From NCBI GenBank assembly GCA_009617715.1, contig VTFK01000409.1, positions 184,321-248,320 on the forward strand: a stretch of DNA of 64,000 bases, in the 5' to 3' direction. Shown one piece after another: positions 24,801 to 36,641 of this stretch. The notes under the pieces were generated by a model, which did not search any database, had not been told where the DNA came from, and saw nothing but the letters and a program-made list of their open reading frames with translations. Every line of letters starts with the position of its first letter. Position 1 is the stretch's first letter. The DNA is from Plectrocnemia conspersa. Lineage: Eukaryota; Arthropoda; Insecta; Trichoptera; Polycentropodidae. A program made the translations under genes and the position numbers.

Positions 24801-25694
24801 AAGTTTATGAAAAAAATCTGCATTTTAATGACACTGTGGGTCATTAAAAATTTTCTCACTAAACATTATTTTCAAGTATTTTTAATTTGAAACATTTATC
24901 TTATTCTTTAAATTTTTTGAAAGATAAATAAATAATATTTATTACATAAATTTACTTGAAACTATCAAATATGTAGAATACATTTTAATTTAAAAAAATA
25001 ATATAATAACACTGTTTTTTTTAATCAAATCAAGATTTACGCACAATCATGATGTATGTCCAAAATCTCATAACCAAAAATAGATTTTTAAATATATCTT
25101 AAATTAAATAAAATTGCATATATACTTAACTTTTGATACCACGTGGTATATTTATATTAGGTAAAGAAATAAACAATTCTGGCAAGTTTTATTGGCAGTC
25201 GATAAAACAAAAATATATCCTGAAACTCTTTGAACTTGGAATATAAATATACAATACTATAAAAACAATAATTGATTTTCATGGGTTCAAACGTTTGTAT
25301 CAGTTTTTGCGATTACCGAAAACAGTCGGAAAAGCTTGAAACTATATTAGGTTCATGGGAATGCAAGTCAAAAGGAAGACTCGCACACAAACACCGAATA
25401 CATCAAAGAGAGTACTCAGACCTCTCCAGCGTTGCTTTTTGCCTTATCTGTCCAACATAGTATTTTGATTTGTCTGCGCACACAGACACCGAAATGCTTC
25501 CTGAATATTAGAACAGGCGGTACATCAAAACGTCAGATTTTTTTTTCCTTACATCTCTTTCGAGATAAGACGCGTAATTTTGCGCGAAGTGCTCAAGAGC
25601 AGTTTTATGATAATTACTTTTTAATAAATAAAAACAACTTACCGCGCGTGATCAACAGTAAGATTACAGTGACACTTGCTAGGCGATTGCTCAT
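21818..25694 (-). CDS. Beaten-path (beat) family two-Ig-domain protein
   Basis: Five exons read on the minus strand, all with GT-AG borders and matching phases: 25694-25643 (signal peptide MSNRLASVTVILLLITR), 23462-23257, 23170-23035, 22196-22057 and 22000-21818 (stop TAA at 21820-21818). Product is 238 aa. Ig domain 1 spans about residues 26-131: Cys43, Trp57 and Cys110, with the beat hallmarks LYSVTWYKDHEEFYRYVPR (52-70) and YRCEVSAEAPSF (108-119). Ig domain 2 spans about 139-228: Cys159, Trp172 (KITWFIND) and Cys215. Known role of the family: secreted or GPI-linked neuronal recognition proteins, with Sidestep proteins as partners, used in axon guidance. The C-terminus stops shortly after Ig2 (DVKDAFLFGILL) with no clear membrane anchor. 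A further 3' exon spliced from the GTATTT inside the last codons is not excluded. Which beat paralogue this is cannot be told from sequence alone. Confidence 0.92.
22674..22740 (+). mobile_element. Pogo/Tigger-like terminal inverted repeat fragment
   Basis: CAGTGGTACCTCGGTTTTCG directly follows a TA dinucleotide, as in Tc1/mariner insertions. This terminus is typical of pogo/Tigger-type elements. No matching opposite end was seen, so it is a truncated end inside the third intron of the beat gene. Confidence 0.5.
23463..25642 (-). other. Beat intron 1
   Basis: About 2.2 kb, mostly A+T-rich sequence between the signal-peptide exon and the first Ig exon. Donor is GTAAGT at 25642-25637; acceptor AG is at 23464-23463 behind a T-rich tract. 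A GC-richer patch at about 25270-25560 holds short open frames with no recognisable product. Long first introns of this kind are common in the beat family. Confidence 0.7.
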
Positions 25695-26975
25695 TTCTGG
25701 TTTAATTTTATATATAAAAAATATGGCATATTTTAATTAATCTGTAATACATTTGTACTTCTAGTTGTATTTGTAATTAAAATGAATTTAAATGCCCGTC
25801 TTCATTATATTGTGTATGCCTGAAAAAAAAAGTAATGAGTTAATTATGTATAATTATACGATTTTCAACTGTGTTTTTGAGTTAAAATATCAGTGCACGA
25901 ACCGTCGATTCAATAGCGAGTTTCATTAAACTTCTTAGCACGCATGTAAAGTTGCACGAAATAGTTGATTGAAAAGCTCTGGCCAGAACGTCTGGTTACC
26001 GCGAAAGCTCGCCGGTAACTGGAAAGCTTTGACGCCGACTTTAAAAAAGTTGAACGTCAATAGCACGCATTTGAAAAATGAATTGTAATACAATATAAAC
26101 GTATAACTGAAAAACTAATCATACTTTGATTTCCCGCGAGGTTGTTTTATTATTGACAAAATAAAATATAAATCATTACGTATGTACGTAGGGCAAACAT
26201 CAATTCGACGGACTGTGTTTTTTTCTTTTTTGGAACGCTGCGAAAGCTTTACGGCGGAGAGAAACCATTTAATGGATAAAGTAGTCTTTCTATAAAATAT
26301 ATCTTATAGTTAAAAGTTTAACTACCGCCTTTCGTCAATGTCGCGCTGAGACGGTGAATAAAACAGCATTTTTGCAGTCAAAATTAAAATCAAAATAAAT
26401 TATTATACATATGTACAAATTAAAAACCGATATAAATTTAATAACGTTACTCTAAAGTCTAGAAAAATATAAAAGACTAATGATCGGACTTTTTTATGCC
26501 CTCGTAAAAATTATAAGTAAAGTTTTATTTTAACCAAACAATACATAAAAATGTCAAATTTTAGAAAACATCTTTAATACTCAATAGGTTTATATTTCAC
26601 ATTTAATTACTATTAATTCATGTTCTAATAATAACCGTTGAGGTTTTTAAGAATGCATAAAGAAGGATTTGGCCGCGCAGTGAAGTTGTTTTTATACCTC
26701 ACTCATTAATTAACAGTTCAATTAAGAAAAACTTGAGATTCGTAGAAGTTCAATAATATGTTTATTAATAAATTAAAATATTATATGCAAACTTTCTACA
26801 TAGATTGATTTGATTGTTAAAATGCTTTAATCTAGCTGGTTGTATATACATATAAAGCGTTCTGGAGATTCAGTTCATGTGATTTTTCCTCTTTTTTTTA
26901 TTCTTGGTCATCATTAACTATCAAAGAAGTTAAGCTTTTGAATTTAAAATATGGCTTAGGTGAAAGTTGATGCCA
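25695..26975. other. 5' flank of the beat gene
   Basis: A minus-strand TATATAAAAT lies about 20 bases upstream of the ATG, probably too close to be the promoter. A GC-richer stretch at about 25890-26050 includes a small hairpin GTTACCG/CGGTAAC and is the better candidate for the beat promoter region. No transcription start can be named. Confidence 0.35.
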
Positions 26976-27026
26976 GAAATAGAAATGGTGTCTGATTTAA
27001 TTTTAATCAGACACCATTTCTATTTC
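26976..27026 (+). repeat. Perfect inverted repeat, 22-bp arms, 7-base loop
   Basis: The arm 26976-26997 (GAAATAGAAATGGTGTCTGA plus TT) is exactly complementary to 27005-27026. The loop is TAATTTT. Confidence 0.95.
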
Positions 27027-27129
27027 CTAAAGGTGAAATAAACCCTTTCTTTTTTTCTAAAGCTCATATTTATCTCTAAAAAAATTTTTATTATCTTATC
27101 TGCAGAAATGCATGAAAGTCACCATGATT

Positions 27130-27420
27130 TATTAAAGGGTTATATTTCAAACATTGAAAAATATAGACCGGTTGCCTTTCCTGGTGCCGGTTAAATTATT
27201 TAAATAATTATCCATAAATATATTTACAATCCCTGTCAGCAAATTTCATAAGATATACATGTATGGTTTTCGTCCCACATAATTCACAATTTGCGACGGG
27301 GGTAAATCAATTTAGGGTTTCAGTCTAATCTATGGATCTATGGATTTTTATGGATTAAAAAATTTAAAGATATTATCTTTATAAATTTTGAAACAGCCTT
27401 TGACAAAGTTTGTTATGGCA
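27130..27420 (+). mobile_element. LINE reverse-transcriptase remnant
   Basis: Broken plus-strand coding reads ISNIEKYRPVAFP (the YRPI block), a YGFRP-like block, and FINFETAFDKV (motif A with the catalytic Asp position changed). Several stops and frameshifts. It may be the upstream part of the element at 28495-29030, separated by later insertion. Confidence 0.5.
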
Positions 27421-28494
27421 TTTAATTTTTTTTATCAATTGAGTATTTTACTTCTTATGAATTTACAACAAAGACCACTGTTATTTAAATTATTCATAGG
27501 TAACCTAAACATGTCAATTTACCTCCATTTTTTAACAAATATTTCTAGCTCTATATAAAGATAAATATCCTCTGTGTGTATTGATTATGATTGCATATTT
27601 TAAATAAAAAATATGTTTTAATAAAAAAATCAACTATGTAAATTTTGCCAATTTTTACTCTATTTTTGATTAGGTAATTTCAGTAGTAATTTCTAGCTGC
27701 TAATTCATATTAAAGCAAATATTAATATATTTTTGTGTTTATTGTGCTTTAAGGACGATTTAATTATTTATAATATATAAAACCCGTAATATTATACATT
27801 TTAAAATATATTTAATAGGCATTTATATATAAAATATAGTGTTAGTAATTTATAGGTGCATATGTTTGGTAGTACCTAATTATTAAAAAAATATTTTTAC
27901 TCACCCTGTATATTTATATTTGCTATTTTGTATGCATAGTTGTAAATATGCATGCAACTAAGCATGAAGCTTTATCACCAAACAACTCGACGAAAATTTG
28001 TTATCAACATGATAATTTTGACAGCAACTCCAGCAGCTTTCCTCTAAAAATTGCCAGTACCGCGAGGCCGACGTCACTATCTACATCAAAATGACACTTG
28101 AGGTTTTTGGTCCTTGCATCTAGATAAATCTCTTCACATTCGCGACGACGATGTTCTCAAACTTAAACATATTTATATTTTAAATATATTTTTTGTGATT
28201 TCTATTTGAGGGCAAAGATTAGTTTTGTTATATATTTTAATATACAATACAACAAAATGACGATCATTGTTTAGTCAGTAGGTGTTGTAACAATACCATA
28301 AATAACTGGATAGTAATATATATTTTATTAATTGTAAAAAAAATATAATACAATAGTTTTTATTTAATATATAGTTAAAAGTCTATAGAGCAAGTCCATA
28401 GGATAATAATAAAAATCAGCAATGATTTTGAGTGTAAAAAAAATACTGCACCTCTATGACGTAAAAGTAAATCTACCGAAATATTTTTTTTGAG
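27421..28494. other. A+T-rich spacer between LINE fragments
   Basis: A GC-richer patch at about 28010-28160 is unidentified. The rest may be an insertion or decayed LINE sequence between 27130-27420 and 28495-29030. Confidence 0.4.
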
Positions 28495-29030
28495 GCGGAG
28501 TATATGGAGCTAAAAGATATCCATTCAGGAGTTCCACAGGGAAGTGTTTTGGGACCAGTACTCTACCTAACATATACAGCTGATTTTTAAAATATGGCGA
28601 CTATTAAAAACAATAGCGACATTTGCCAAAGATACAGCTGTGAAAGCTTCCTTTTGGGACATATTAAGATAATTAAAAAATAGTTGAAGAAATTGAGAAA
28701 AGCAAACATGACTAAATTCACTTACATAACGTTTACAATAAATAAAAAACTTGCCCAAATGTGTCGCTAAATAGCGATTTTAGAACAAGGTTTTATGAAT
28801 GAAAATTGATGCTTCCTGGTACGTTCCTAAAGTATACACAATGATCTTAAAATTGCATCCAGCGAAGACGAAATAATAAACAAATACACCGGGACAGACT
28901 AAAATCCATCCAAACAGAAGCAGCTAAAATACTTGTTGTAGAACTGTATCTGACAACACCAAAAGACACACCTAACAGACATGGCAATTACTTAATTAAA
29001 AAGTATTGAAGCAATAAAAATAAATAAATT
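28495..29030 (+). mobile_element. Jockey-like LINE 3' fragment
   Basis: HSGVPQGSVLGPVLYLTYTA at about 28523-28585 is the Jockey-type reverse-transcriptase block. Later scraps DASWYVPKVY and DNTKRHT match the Jockey C-terminal region (APWYVSN and RLKRRH). It ends in an A-rich AATAAATAAATT tail. Interrupted by stops; inactive. Confidence 0.7.
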
Positions 29031-29845
29031 AGTTGTATATAAAATAAATTCGTTTTTGTATAGATAAAATTGACAAAGATGAAACCTTTAAAGGTAAGAA
29101 AAAAGCAGTCCAGATAAGCAATCAACTTGTTTTTTTAATGACACATGACGTAATTATATAATAATATAAATTAATAGTGCATCCAGTAATGCGTTTTTTA
29201 AATTAAAAAACTGATTAAACATTCTTAAACATGTTTTTTGTTCAAAAAAAAAATATTAATCTAAGTAGTCATTTTTCAAGTATCACTTTGTACCATAAAT
29301 TATTCCAATGTGGATAATTATTGAGATGTTTTCACCCATATACTTATACGTTTATAACGTGTTTCTATTTAGCTACACCACAATAATTTAAATCCAGTTT
29401 TTCGATGGTGAATATCCGCTTTAATCGTGGTTGGCTTTTAAGGGGTAAAGTGGGTAGACACTTTCATGAGGTGATGCACCGCGACTGGCAAACGGGCGTG
29501 AACAATAAAATGGAGCAGACACCAACACCCCGACCTCATGAATTATAAATGCCATAATAGATTGCGCTTCGGGTCTGTCGTCGTTTTTGTGGGTGTCCTG
29601 TTTTGGCCCCCATTTGGCCGCAAAATTTTAGGCCAACATTTTTTAACATCACGCCGGAGAGAAAACTTCAATGTATTGCCTCTTTTAATCGTTTATTTTC
29701 GATCAAGCGTATCATATAATGTTAATAAATAAATATTATATTACAATGTTATATTACTTACGGTACATACTCGTTAAACCTATTAAACGCGCCGGGTCAA
29801 AATCATCAAAACAATAATACATTTTTAAAAAATAATGAATAGAAT
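29031..29845. other. 3' flank of the opsin
   Basis: A GC-richer patch at about 29400-29670 holds an open plus frame (29538-29732) starting MNYKCHNRLRFGS, not recognised. The remainder is A+T-rich. Confidence 0.5.
29692..29697 (-). terminator. Possible opsin polyadenylation signal
   Basis: AATAAA on the minus strand about 150 bases after the opsin stop. Such hexamers are frequent by chance in this A+T-rich sequence. Confidence 0.3.
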
Positions 29846-31832
29846 CTAAGCATCTGGGTTTGTCTCCTGATTTATTGTGTTCAATGTTGTTGTTGTGACG
29901 ATGGAAGTAGAATCTTGGTCTGGTTCTTTAACTCCTAGCCACGGCAATCTCTTTTGGAGTTCTTTCCTAAAGTTAAAGTTAAGCATATGTTAATAATACA
30001 TAAACTTTGAACTATCAATAAAGATTTAGATTAAATATTCTTGCTTTGATTAAATTACTGTATTTTATTTTCTATATACTGTCCAACTAAGGATTATCAA
30101 ACTAATATCTTTAATGCGTGATAACTAAAATTTAGAAATATAATTTATATGATCATCCCAGGAAGAAAATCAAATATAATAATCCACTATATTTTAATAA
30201 CATCCATATTTAAAAAATCTATTTTTGTGATACTCACAATAAATTTATATGTACTTTTTATAATAAATAGTAAATAAATTAAATTGTAATAACGTTTTTA
30301 AGTTAAAGTGTTTTTTATGTGTGTTATATAGTGTTTTATTTACAAAAAGTCTAAACTCTGTCAAATATTTTACTTTTCCTTAATTTGTTATATTCAGTAG
30401 ATTGATATTATTTTGCTATGTTTCTGAATATTTATTACTAGTAAAAATATTTTAAAATTTTACATTTAAAAGTAATTAAATTTAACTTATTCATAAAATA
30501 CATTTAATTTTTTTTCTATGCATGGGAAGGGAACTGTACTGAACAAGTGGTTTTTAGTTTTTACGACATTGTAGATATAATATTATTTTATAAATAAAGT
30601 TTCTTGTGCAAATCAAAATTATTTGTCAATTATAATATATTATATTTTTTATATTTATTTGTAAAATAAATTATTATATTTTTGTTATATTTATGTGTGA
30701 AATCAATTTTTTTTTATATTTTCTAGATATTTTAAATTTAGTTGATATTTTTTAATTTAGTATATTTTTCAATTTTTAAAAAATCATATTTTTACATTTT
30801 TTCTTTGACAAAAATATTTTTTTTTTTAAATATTTTTTTTGTTCTATATTTTAAAATTTATTTTAAATTTAATTTTGATTTTTTGAAAAAAAATTAATTA
30901 TTTATTTTTAATAATTGCTACAAAATAAATCATGTATTTTTTCACGAAATTATTAAAATTAGATACAACTAGCATGTTGTCTTTTTATATATAGTACATA
31001 TGAATAGAATTTTTGTTTTTTATTTTCCTAATCATGTTATTCTAGAGAAAATAAAATGCTGTGTATAATAAAATGTAAGATTTAATTTAATAATTATACC
31101 CAAATATTAGAATCAAGAAAAACCCTCACTACGATTTAAAACAATCTAAAGTTTGAGGTGGGACAATTGATAATACATTATTTCTATTATTTCTCTATTC
31201 TATAATTAAATTTTATAGAAAAATTAGCCCGTATTTAAAAACTATATTATTTTTTAAATGATACACATTTCTTATGCACTTAACAATAATTTTAAATACA
31301 AGTATAATACTAAGCTAAAACAAAATTAAAAATCAAAAAAGTAAGTATCTTATTATGTATTATTTAAGCTAAATTAAATTAAAAAATATTATTGCAATTT
31401 CTTGAAGAAATATTTAATTTTAAAATATGTTGCTAAAAATGTTATGTTGCAATATTTATTATGTTTACATTACCTGTATCTTGGATGATTGATGGCGTAA
31501 ATCCAAGGATCAATGCATGATACAATTTTAGCACAAACTGCAGGTAGCATAGTCATTAAAGGTGTCAATGTATTCCTATTTTTAAGAATACACAAATTAT
31601 TATAATATATATTTTTATGTTAAAAATATCAAGCATACTTATCACCAAAAGCACCAGTCATTGAAACAATTGTATACGGAGTCCATGAACACAAAAACAA
31701 AAAGAAAATTGTAAAAGCCACTTTTGCAATTCTGATTTCAATGTTATTGTTGGCAGCATATTGATTTGCTACAAATGATTTTACGTTCATTTTCTTAGCT
31801 TGGTCTTTCAGCATCTTTTCGTGTGATCGAAC
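29846..31832 (-). CDS. Short-wavelength (probably blue-type) visual opsin, 3' exons only
   Basis: Three exons on the minus strand: 31832-31639, 31575-31474 and 29966-29846 (stop TAG at 29848-29846), with GT-AG borders and matching phases. The first begins VRSHEKMLKDQAKKMNVKS, the third cytoplasmic loop of insect UV/blue opsins, then EIRIAKVAFTIFFLFL and CSWTPY (TM6), then GAFGDKN. The second gives LTPLMTMLPAVCAKIVSC followed by IDPWIYAINHPRYR: TM7 with the retinal-binding lysine in CAKIVSC and an NPxxY-like DPWIY motif. The last is KELQKRLPWLGVKEPDQD with a Ser/Thr-rich tail ending in NPDA. DPWIYAINHPR is more like insect blue opsins than the UV form DPFVYAISHP; this is judged from memory. 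The frame is intact. Exons for the N-terminus and TM1-5 were not found upstream, so the model is partial: either upstream introns are long or the 5' part is lost. Confidence 0.9.
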
Positions 31833-32722
31833 CTAAATAAAATAATGATAAAGCAAAAAAACAATGTGTTTATATTGATATATCAAATTAGCTGTGCAGT
31901 GTATTCTAAAATATTCGTATTACGTAAAAATTATCAGCAAATCATAATAAACATGTATCTCACAAAAGTTTAAAACCTAAAATAGTTATCGATTTGTTCG
32001 CGATGACAAAAAAAATACTAAAATTAAAAATAATAAAATACATGATACAAAATTTCTTTTCGAAGTGAATTTTTAACCAAAAAATATTAAAAGTACATAA
32101 GTTACTTCTATGTATAATAATAATGAAATGTATACCTGTTTTGTTTTATATTACTTTTATTTTTCAATTTAATCTACCTCAATTCAAACACATTTTGTAC
32201 GGCAGTGTTTCAATGCTTTTATCCCATCCTGAAAGTACGATTTCTCAAGCCTCTCAAAATAGCCGTTTACCGCCGCTTCTAGCTCATTATTTTAAGTTAC
32301 TTGCCACCAAGGGTTTTTTGAGGTTTTGTTACATATGAAAGTCAAATGTAGCTATTTTAGATAAATAAATAGAGCATTGTATTTAAATTAGGCGATTATT
32401 GCTATTGGAATAACGAGCGTTATACTGATGAAATATGTTTATTTCTTTAATTTGTAGAGGTTTAAATTTGAGATGATTAAAAGGTCAATCTAACGACCAT
32501 TTCGAATAAGCGAAAAAATAATACATTAAAAGTCTCGAAAATCTGAGCAATGTATTTTCATAACAATGGAAGAGAGATCGCGCGACCAAGCACTTGCGAA
32601 AATAATTGGAAATATTGTATAGACCACATAAAATCACATCCATTCAGAAATGTTAATCACACATAAGTATCACTGAAAAAACTACTTTTTTATCTTATTA
32701 AATAATACATTTTACCTTACGC
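31833..32722. other. Upstream of the visible opsin exons
   Basis: Searched on the minus strand for opsin TM1-5 exons; none found. A+T-rich. Confidence 0.6.
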
Positions 32723-33010
32723 ATAACACTATTGTTATACCTTTTGTTTCTGATTACTGGAGTGAGCATCTGGACCGTTTCTATTTTAAGGCGTGAACAC
32801 AGAGTGTGTCTAAGAAGCGATGCAATTGACTCGCAAACATTCTCATCTGCGATTCGCCAGAGTTGTCTTGAAACGGCATTATAAAAGAAGTAACAATTGG
32901 TCACAGGAACAGAGACGCGATGAGAGACGCAGAAGACAGACGAAAAAAGACCCCAGAGAGAACACACTTAAAGTCAAATTACCCTTTGGCTTTAAAAATA
33001 AATAAAATAA
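32723..33010 (+). repeat. Unclassified dispersed repeat, copy C
   Basis: Same family as 6628-6965. An open plus frame from 32814 codes for a basic segment rich in Arg and Lys before an AAATAAATAAA tail. It has no recognised domain; a transposable-element tail is the likely explanation. Confidence 0.6.
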
Positions 33011-33917
33011 ATTGCTTTGCTTTTTAGAAACTTTTTTTGAGTTAAAATTTGAGAAAATAAGAGCTATAACTATACTTCTATACTCTATTTGCGTCAACAC
33101 AGTCAGTTCCAGAGCTATCCCTTCCATCATTATATACTAAATGTGTAAATGATTTTTATAGAAAATAAGAAAAATATATTATTGAGTACCAAATAAATGA
33201 TCATAACAAAAAATATTTTAAAATAATTTGATAAAAAATATTGAGAGCCTCTGAATTGATATAAAAAAAATCCACAAAAGCCGAATATTATATATATATA
33301 TAAAAAATATTTAAAATAAATGATCGAAATTTGATAATAGAAAAGCATTAAAATATTATTTTTAAACATACAAATGCTAAAAGGAGTAAAATAAATCAAA
33401 GCAATAAAAGGTTGAAAATCATTGATTTTTATCATTAATTTACTTTAAATACAATATAAAATAATAATAAATAATAAAAGAAACAATTATGGTAAAATAT
33501 GTAAAATTAACTTACTTCCAGGTGTATACCAACAAATTACCAAATGTGTATAAATTAACTCACTACTCAAAGGGTTAATATTTTTAAATGATGACGAGAA
33601 AGTTCGGAAATAATATAGATTAAAATTAAATATAATTTCAAAATTACTGCCATCTATATATTATGTAAAGAAAATATATTTGTCTTCATTAGTTCTTTAG
33701 CAAGCGATGACAAAAAATTTTTACTTTGTACAACAGATGTCTCTGATAAAAAAAACTTAAAACATGTTTTATAAGCTTTTTTTGAGCTTATCTCAAAACA
33801 CTGTATTAAATATTATATTATTTAGATATAAAACAAATATATTATTAAAATAAAATATTCGATCCATTTTGACGTTGATAGATTTGTAATCATTTACTCG
33901 GCAGTAAATTCAGTCAC
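33011..33917. other. A+T-rich spacer
   Basis: Open minus-strand frames here (for example 33130-33435) are low-complexity A+T-rich shadows. CAAAGGGTTAA near 33559 may be a decayed transposon end. Confidence 0.5.
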
Positions 33918-34216
33918 ACACAAACACATAATATTTATTAAACCGACCATCTAAAAAATATATGAGGTGTATTACGTCGGATAATGCACGCCAGTATATC
34001 GCATTCAAAGGGTGGTTAATCGCGTGGAACTGCAGCTGGAACCACTGGGTTAGTGCTGGAAAAGTGCTAACGTTAACGTGAAAGCGGAGTGAAATTCCGT
34101 AATAGATATAATTCTGGATGAAAAATTGTGGGACGTTATTATCGTTATTAAAACGCGTTATATTATATACTTTCGTTTCGCTAAGAGGTGAAGTCAGATA
34201 ACCCGCAATTTTAATT
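33918..34216 (-). other. Long stop-free frame without ATG in a GC-richer islet
   Basis: About 100 codons on the minus strand without a stop, lacking a Met, including ALTQWFQLQFHAINHPLNAI and YWRALSDVIHL. The same DNA holds a 39-codon plus-strand ATG frame. The protein is not recognised and is not an opsin segment. Confidence 0.15.
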
Positions 34217-34934
34217 AATTACCTTGAGAGTAAAATTCTCCTTGCTTGTTTATTGATAGACCCAGTTAATTAATAACATTTTCAATTACAAATTAAGCAC
34301 GTATTACCTCTTTATAAATATTATAACATTAATTAAAATGGTTTAAGCATATTCAAAGTAAAACATATAAACACAATTTATTTCTCTGTACAGATTAGAG
34401 TTTCTATATTATTTTTAGAAAAAAAAGAATCCTGAATTCAATATGATGTTAAATATTAATTTATATTTTTTTAATATAAAAAACAGGTAGACGTAAGATA
34501 AAATTTATATTTTAAAATTATTTAAAAAATCTTTGCTTCAGTAAAAATTTAAATTGAATTTTAAATGCTACGATGTCTAGAAATAATAAATAACGTTTTA
34601 ATAAACAAGTTGTTTATTTGGCTGATTAGTTAACAAATGGATTTTTAACCTAATATTAAATTGATTTCTTTAAAAAAAATCTGATTCAAGTTAAATTAAC
34701 TAAATTGACGACATCAATTCTGTTTAATATTTATCTATAAAAAGTCAAGTAAAAAAATTAAACAGCAAATATTAATAAAAATGTATTCTATTAAACACAA
34801 AAATTTCATTATACAAATTCACTCATTTTTGATAAAAATCATAACGAAAAAAATATAACGATTAGAAAGGTTTTACGTATTTAAATTATAACAAAAAACT
34901 ATGCACAATATGGGTTGTGGAAAGAATTTTAGAC

Positions 34935-35250
34935 ACGGAATAGCGTAGTCCATAAAGTTATCAGACTAGTAACTCTAAGGTTGCGGGTTCGACCCCGGCA
35001 GTAGCACTCGGAATTTTTATATATAAAAAATGCGCTATTATAAATTAAAACCGGCCCCAGCTGCAGAGACATCTATTGGTAATAAATTATATTACACATA
35101 ATAAATATTATTATTATAAATGTCACCGATTCCCAGATTTTCAGTTTAATTATTTCTGATTAACTTACTCAGTTGGTACAGATTTACCCCGTTGTAACGC
35201 ATTGGGCTCACGCCTGTCAGGTTACAACGGAAGATTTAATAATTAATAAA
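34935..35250 (+). mobile_element. tRNA-derived SINE, copy 1
   Basis: The head has a pol III A-box-like TAGCGTAGTCCA at 34941 and a B-box GGTTCGACCCC at 34986. The body includes AACCGGCCC, ATTCCCAGA.TTTCAGT and GTCAGGTTACAACGGAAGAT, and the tail is AT-rich. It shares head, body and 3' end with 44198-44474. Confidence 0.8.
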
Positions 35251-35699
35251 TCAATATTGGAATATATTAAATCATTAATATAGATTTAGCTTATATTTAT
35301 GAAGAGATAGTATTACTTTTTATGGCATAAATATTTACTGAATATATTAAAATGATTTCTGCCACACAAAAAAGAAAACCTAAATATTATAAATTTATAT
35401 TTTTAAAAAATGATTCAAGTAACTTCATTAAAATATTATAAATATTATATTTATATTTATGCATGTTAATAGTATTTATAAAACATTCCTAGTAAAATAA
35501 ATTAAATCTATTAAAATATAACACATCATTTTTAAACCAAAATTATCAGAAAATATGTTTTCACTGGCATTTCAGTAAAATCATATCGGAATGCATTTTC
35601 ATCGGTAGCCATAGTGGCAAAACTGAGTAAAAAATTGCATATTTTTTTATATTATATCCCTCAAATATAAGATACAAACTTTAAGGGAAACCTGTTTCA

Positions 35700-35990
35700 G
35701 ACTTACAAAAGGATTCAAATAAGCAATCACATCCTTGATGACGTCACCGACCGCGGGCCATTCTATTGTACATATCTGTACGATCTTCTTCTGAAGCCCT
35801 TTATAGATTTAGCGACAACCAGGCTCAACTAATGTGGATATGCGGGCTTTTATAGCCGTCCGACGTTAATTATATAGCCAAAGCTTATCATCATCGTAAA
35901 TCCTGACCTGGAAAACGACGCTCTGATGTGAAAACTGCTTACTCAAAGGACAGGGCGTAGCTGGTTGCTAGTTGCATGCGAGCCAAACAT
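35700..35990 (-). promoter_or_regulatory. Candidate promoter and leader exon upstream of the opsin
   Basis: A GC-richer block on the minus strand. TATAAAAG is at 35854-35847, followed 24 bases on by CATTAGTTG, a weak initiator-like match. Then comes about 120 bases without a long ATG frame, containing TGACGTCA, ending at a good donor, CCTTTT|GTAAGT (exon end at 35707). The strand and position (about 3.9 kb upstream of the first opsin exon seen) would suit an opsin leader exon, but no coding exon was found in between. It could equally belong to an unrecognised gene or be non-functional. Confidence 0.3.
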
Positions 35991-36641
35991 GGCGAAAGAA
36001 TATACGAAGATAACTAAAACGGCGCAGCGGATAAAAATGAGATGGATGAGTTTTTGGTTTAATTTGTATTGATTAAAATTCATATGAAACTAGAAATATT
36101 AAAATAAAAATAAAATATATTAAATTTTAAATCGTGGTTGATATATCCTTATATGATATTTGTATCCACAGCCATAATAGTAACACTACGGCTTATCCTA
36201 ATTACTCAACGTAAGATGTAATTAAGAAAGCCATTCAATCCTCTTCCAACATCTCAATTACCATCAACAGTAATGGTTCCCTCACTGGCTCATAACGTCG
36301 CTAATGTTGAATGTATTTAAATGTTATTTCTACACGTGTTGTGTTGATGTTACTATTAAAGTCGCATCAAATAAAACTCACCATCCAATTAACCAATACA
36401 CTAAGGTTATGGTATTATTATTTTTCAGTGAAAAATAGATTGAATAAATATTGGATATGAAAATTATTTAAATCAAACCATTTCGGGGATTATTATAAAT
36501 ATTTGGCGTCGCATAAATATATCGTATAACAAAATTTTCTCACAAAGATAAATTTTCAATATTTTGCGATACTAAATTTTGTATAAATCATGTGGGTATA
36601 TTTGGTTAAAAAAATATGTTGTTATTTAATTTGTTGGATTG
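35991..36641. other. Intergenic
   Basis: A+T-rich; nothing recognised apart from the tail of the GC-richer block ending near 36050. Confidence 0.55.

Noticed and set aside
30600..30900. Low-complexity T-rich repeats in the opsin intron
   Set aside because: Simple A/T-rich sequence without a defined unit.
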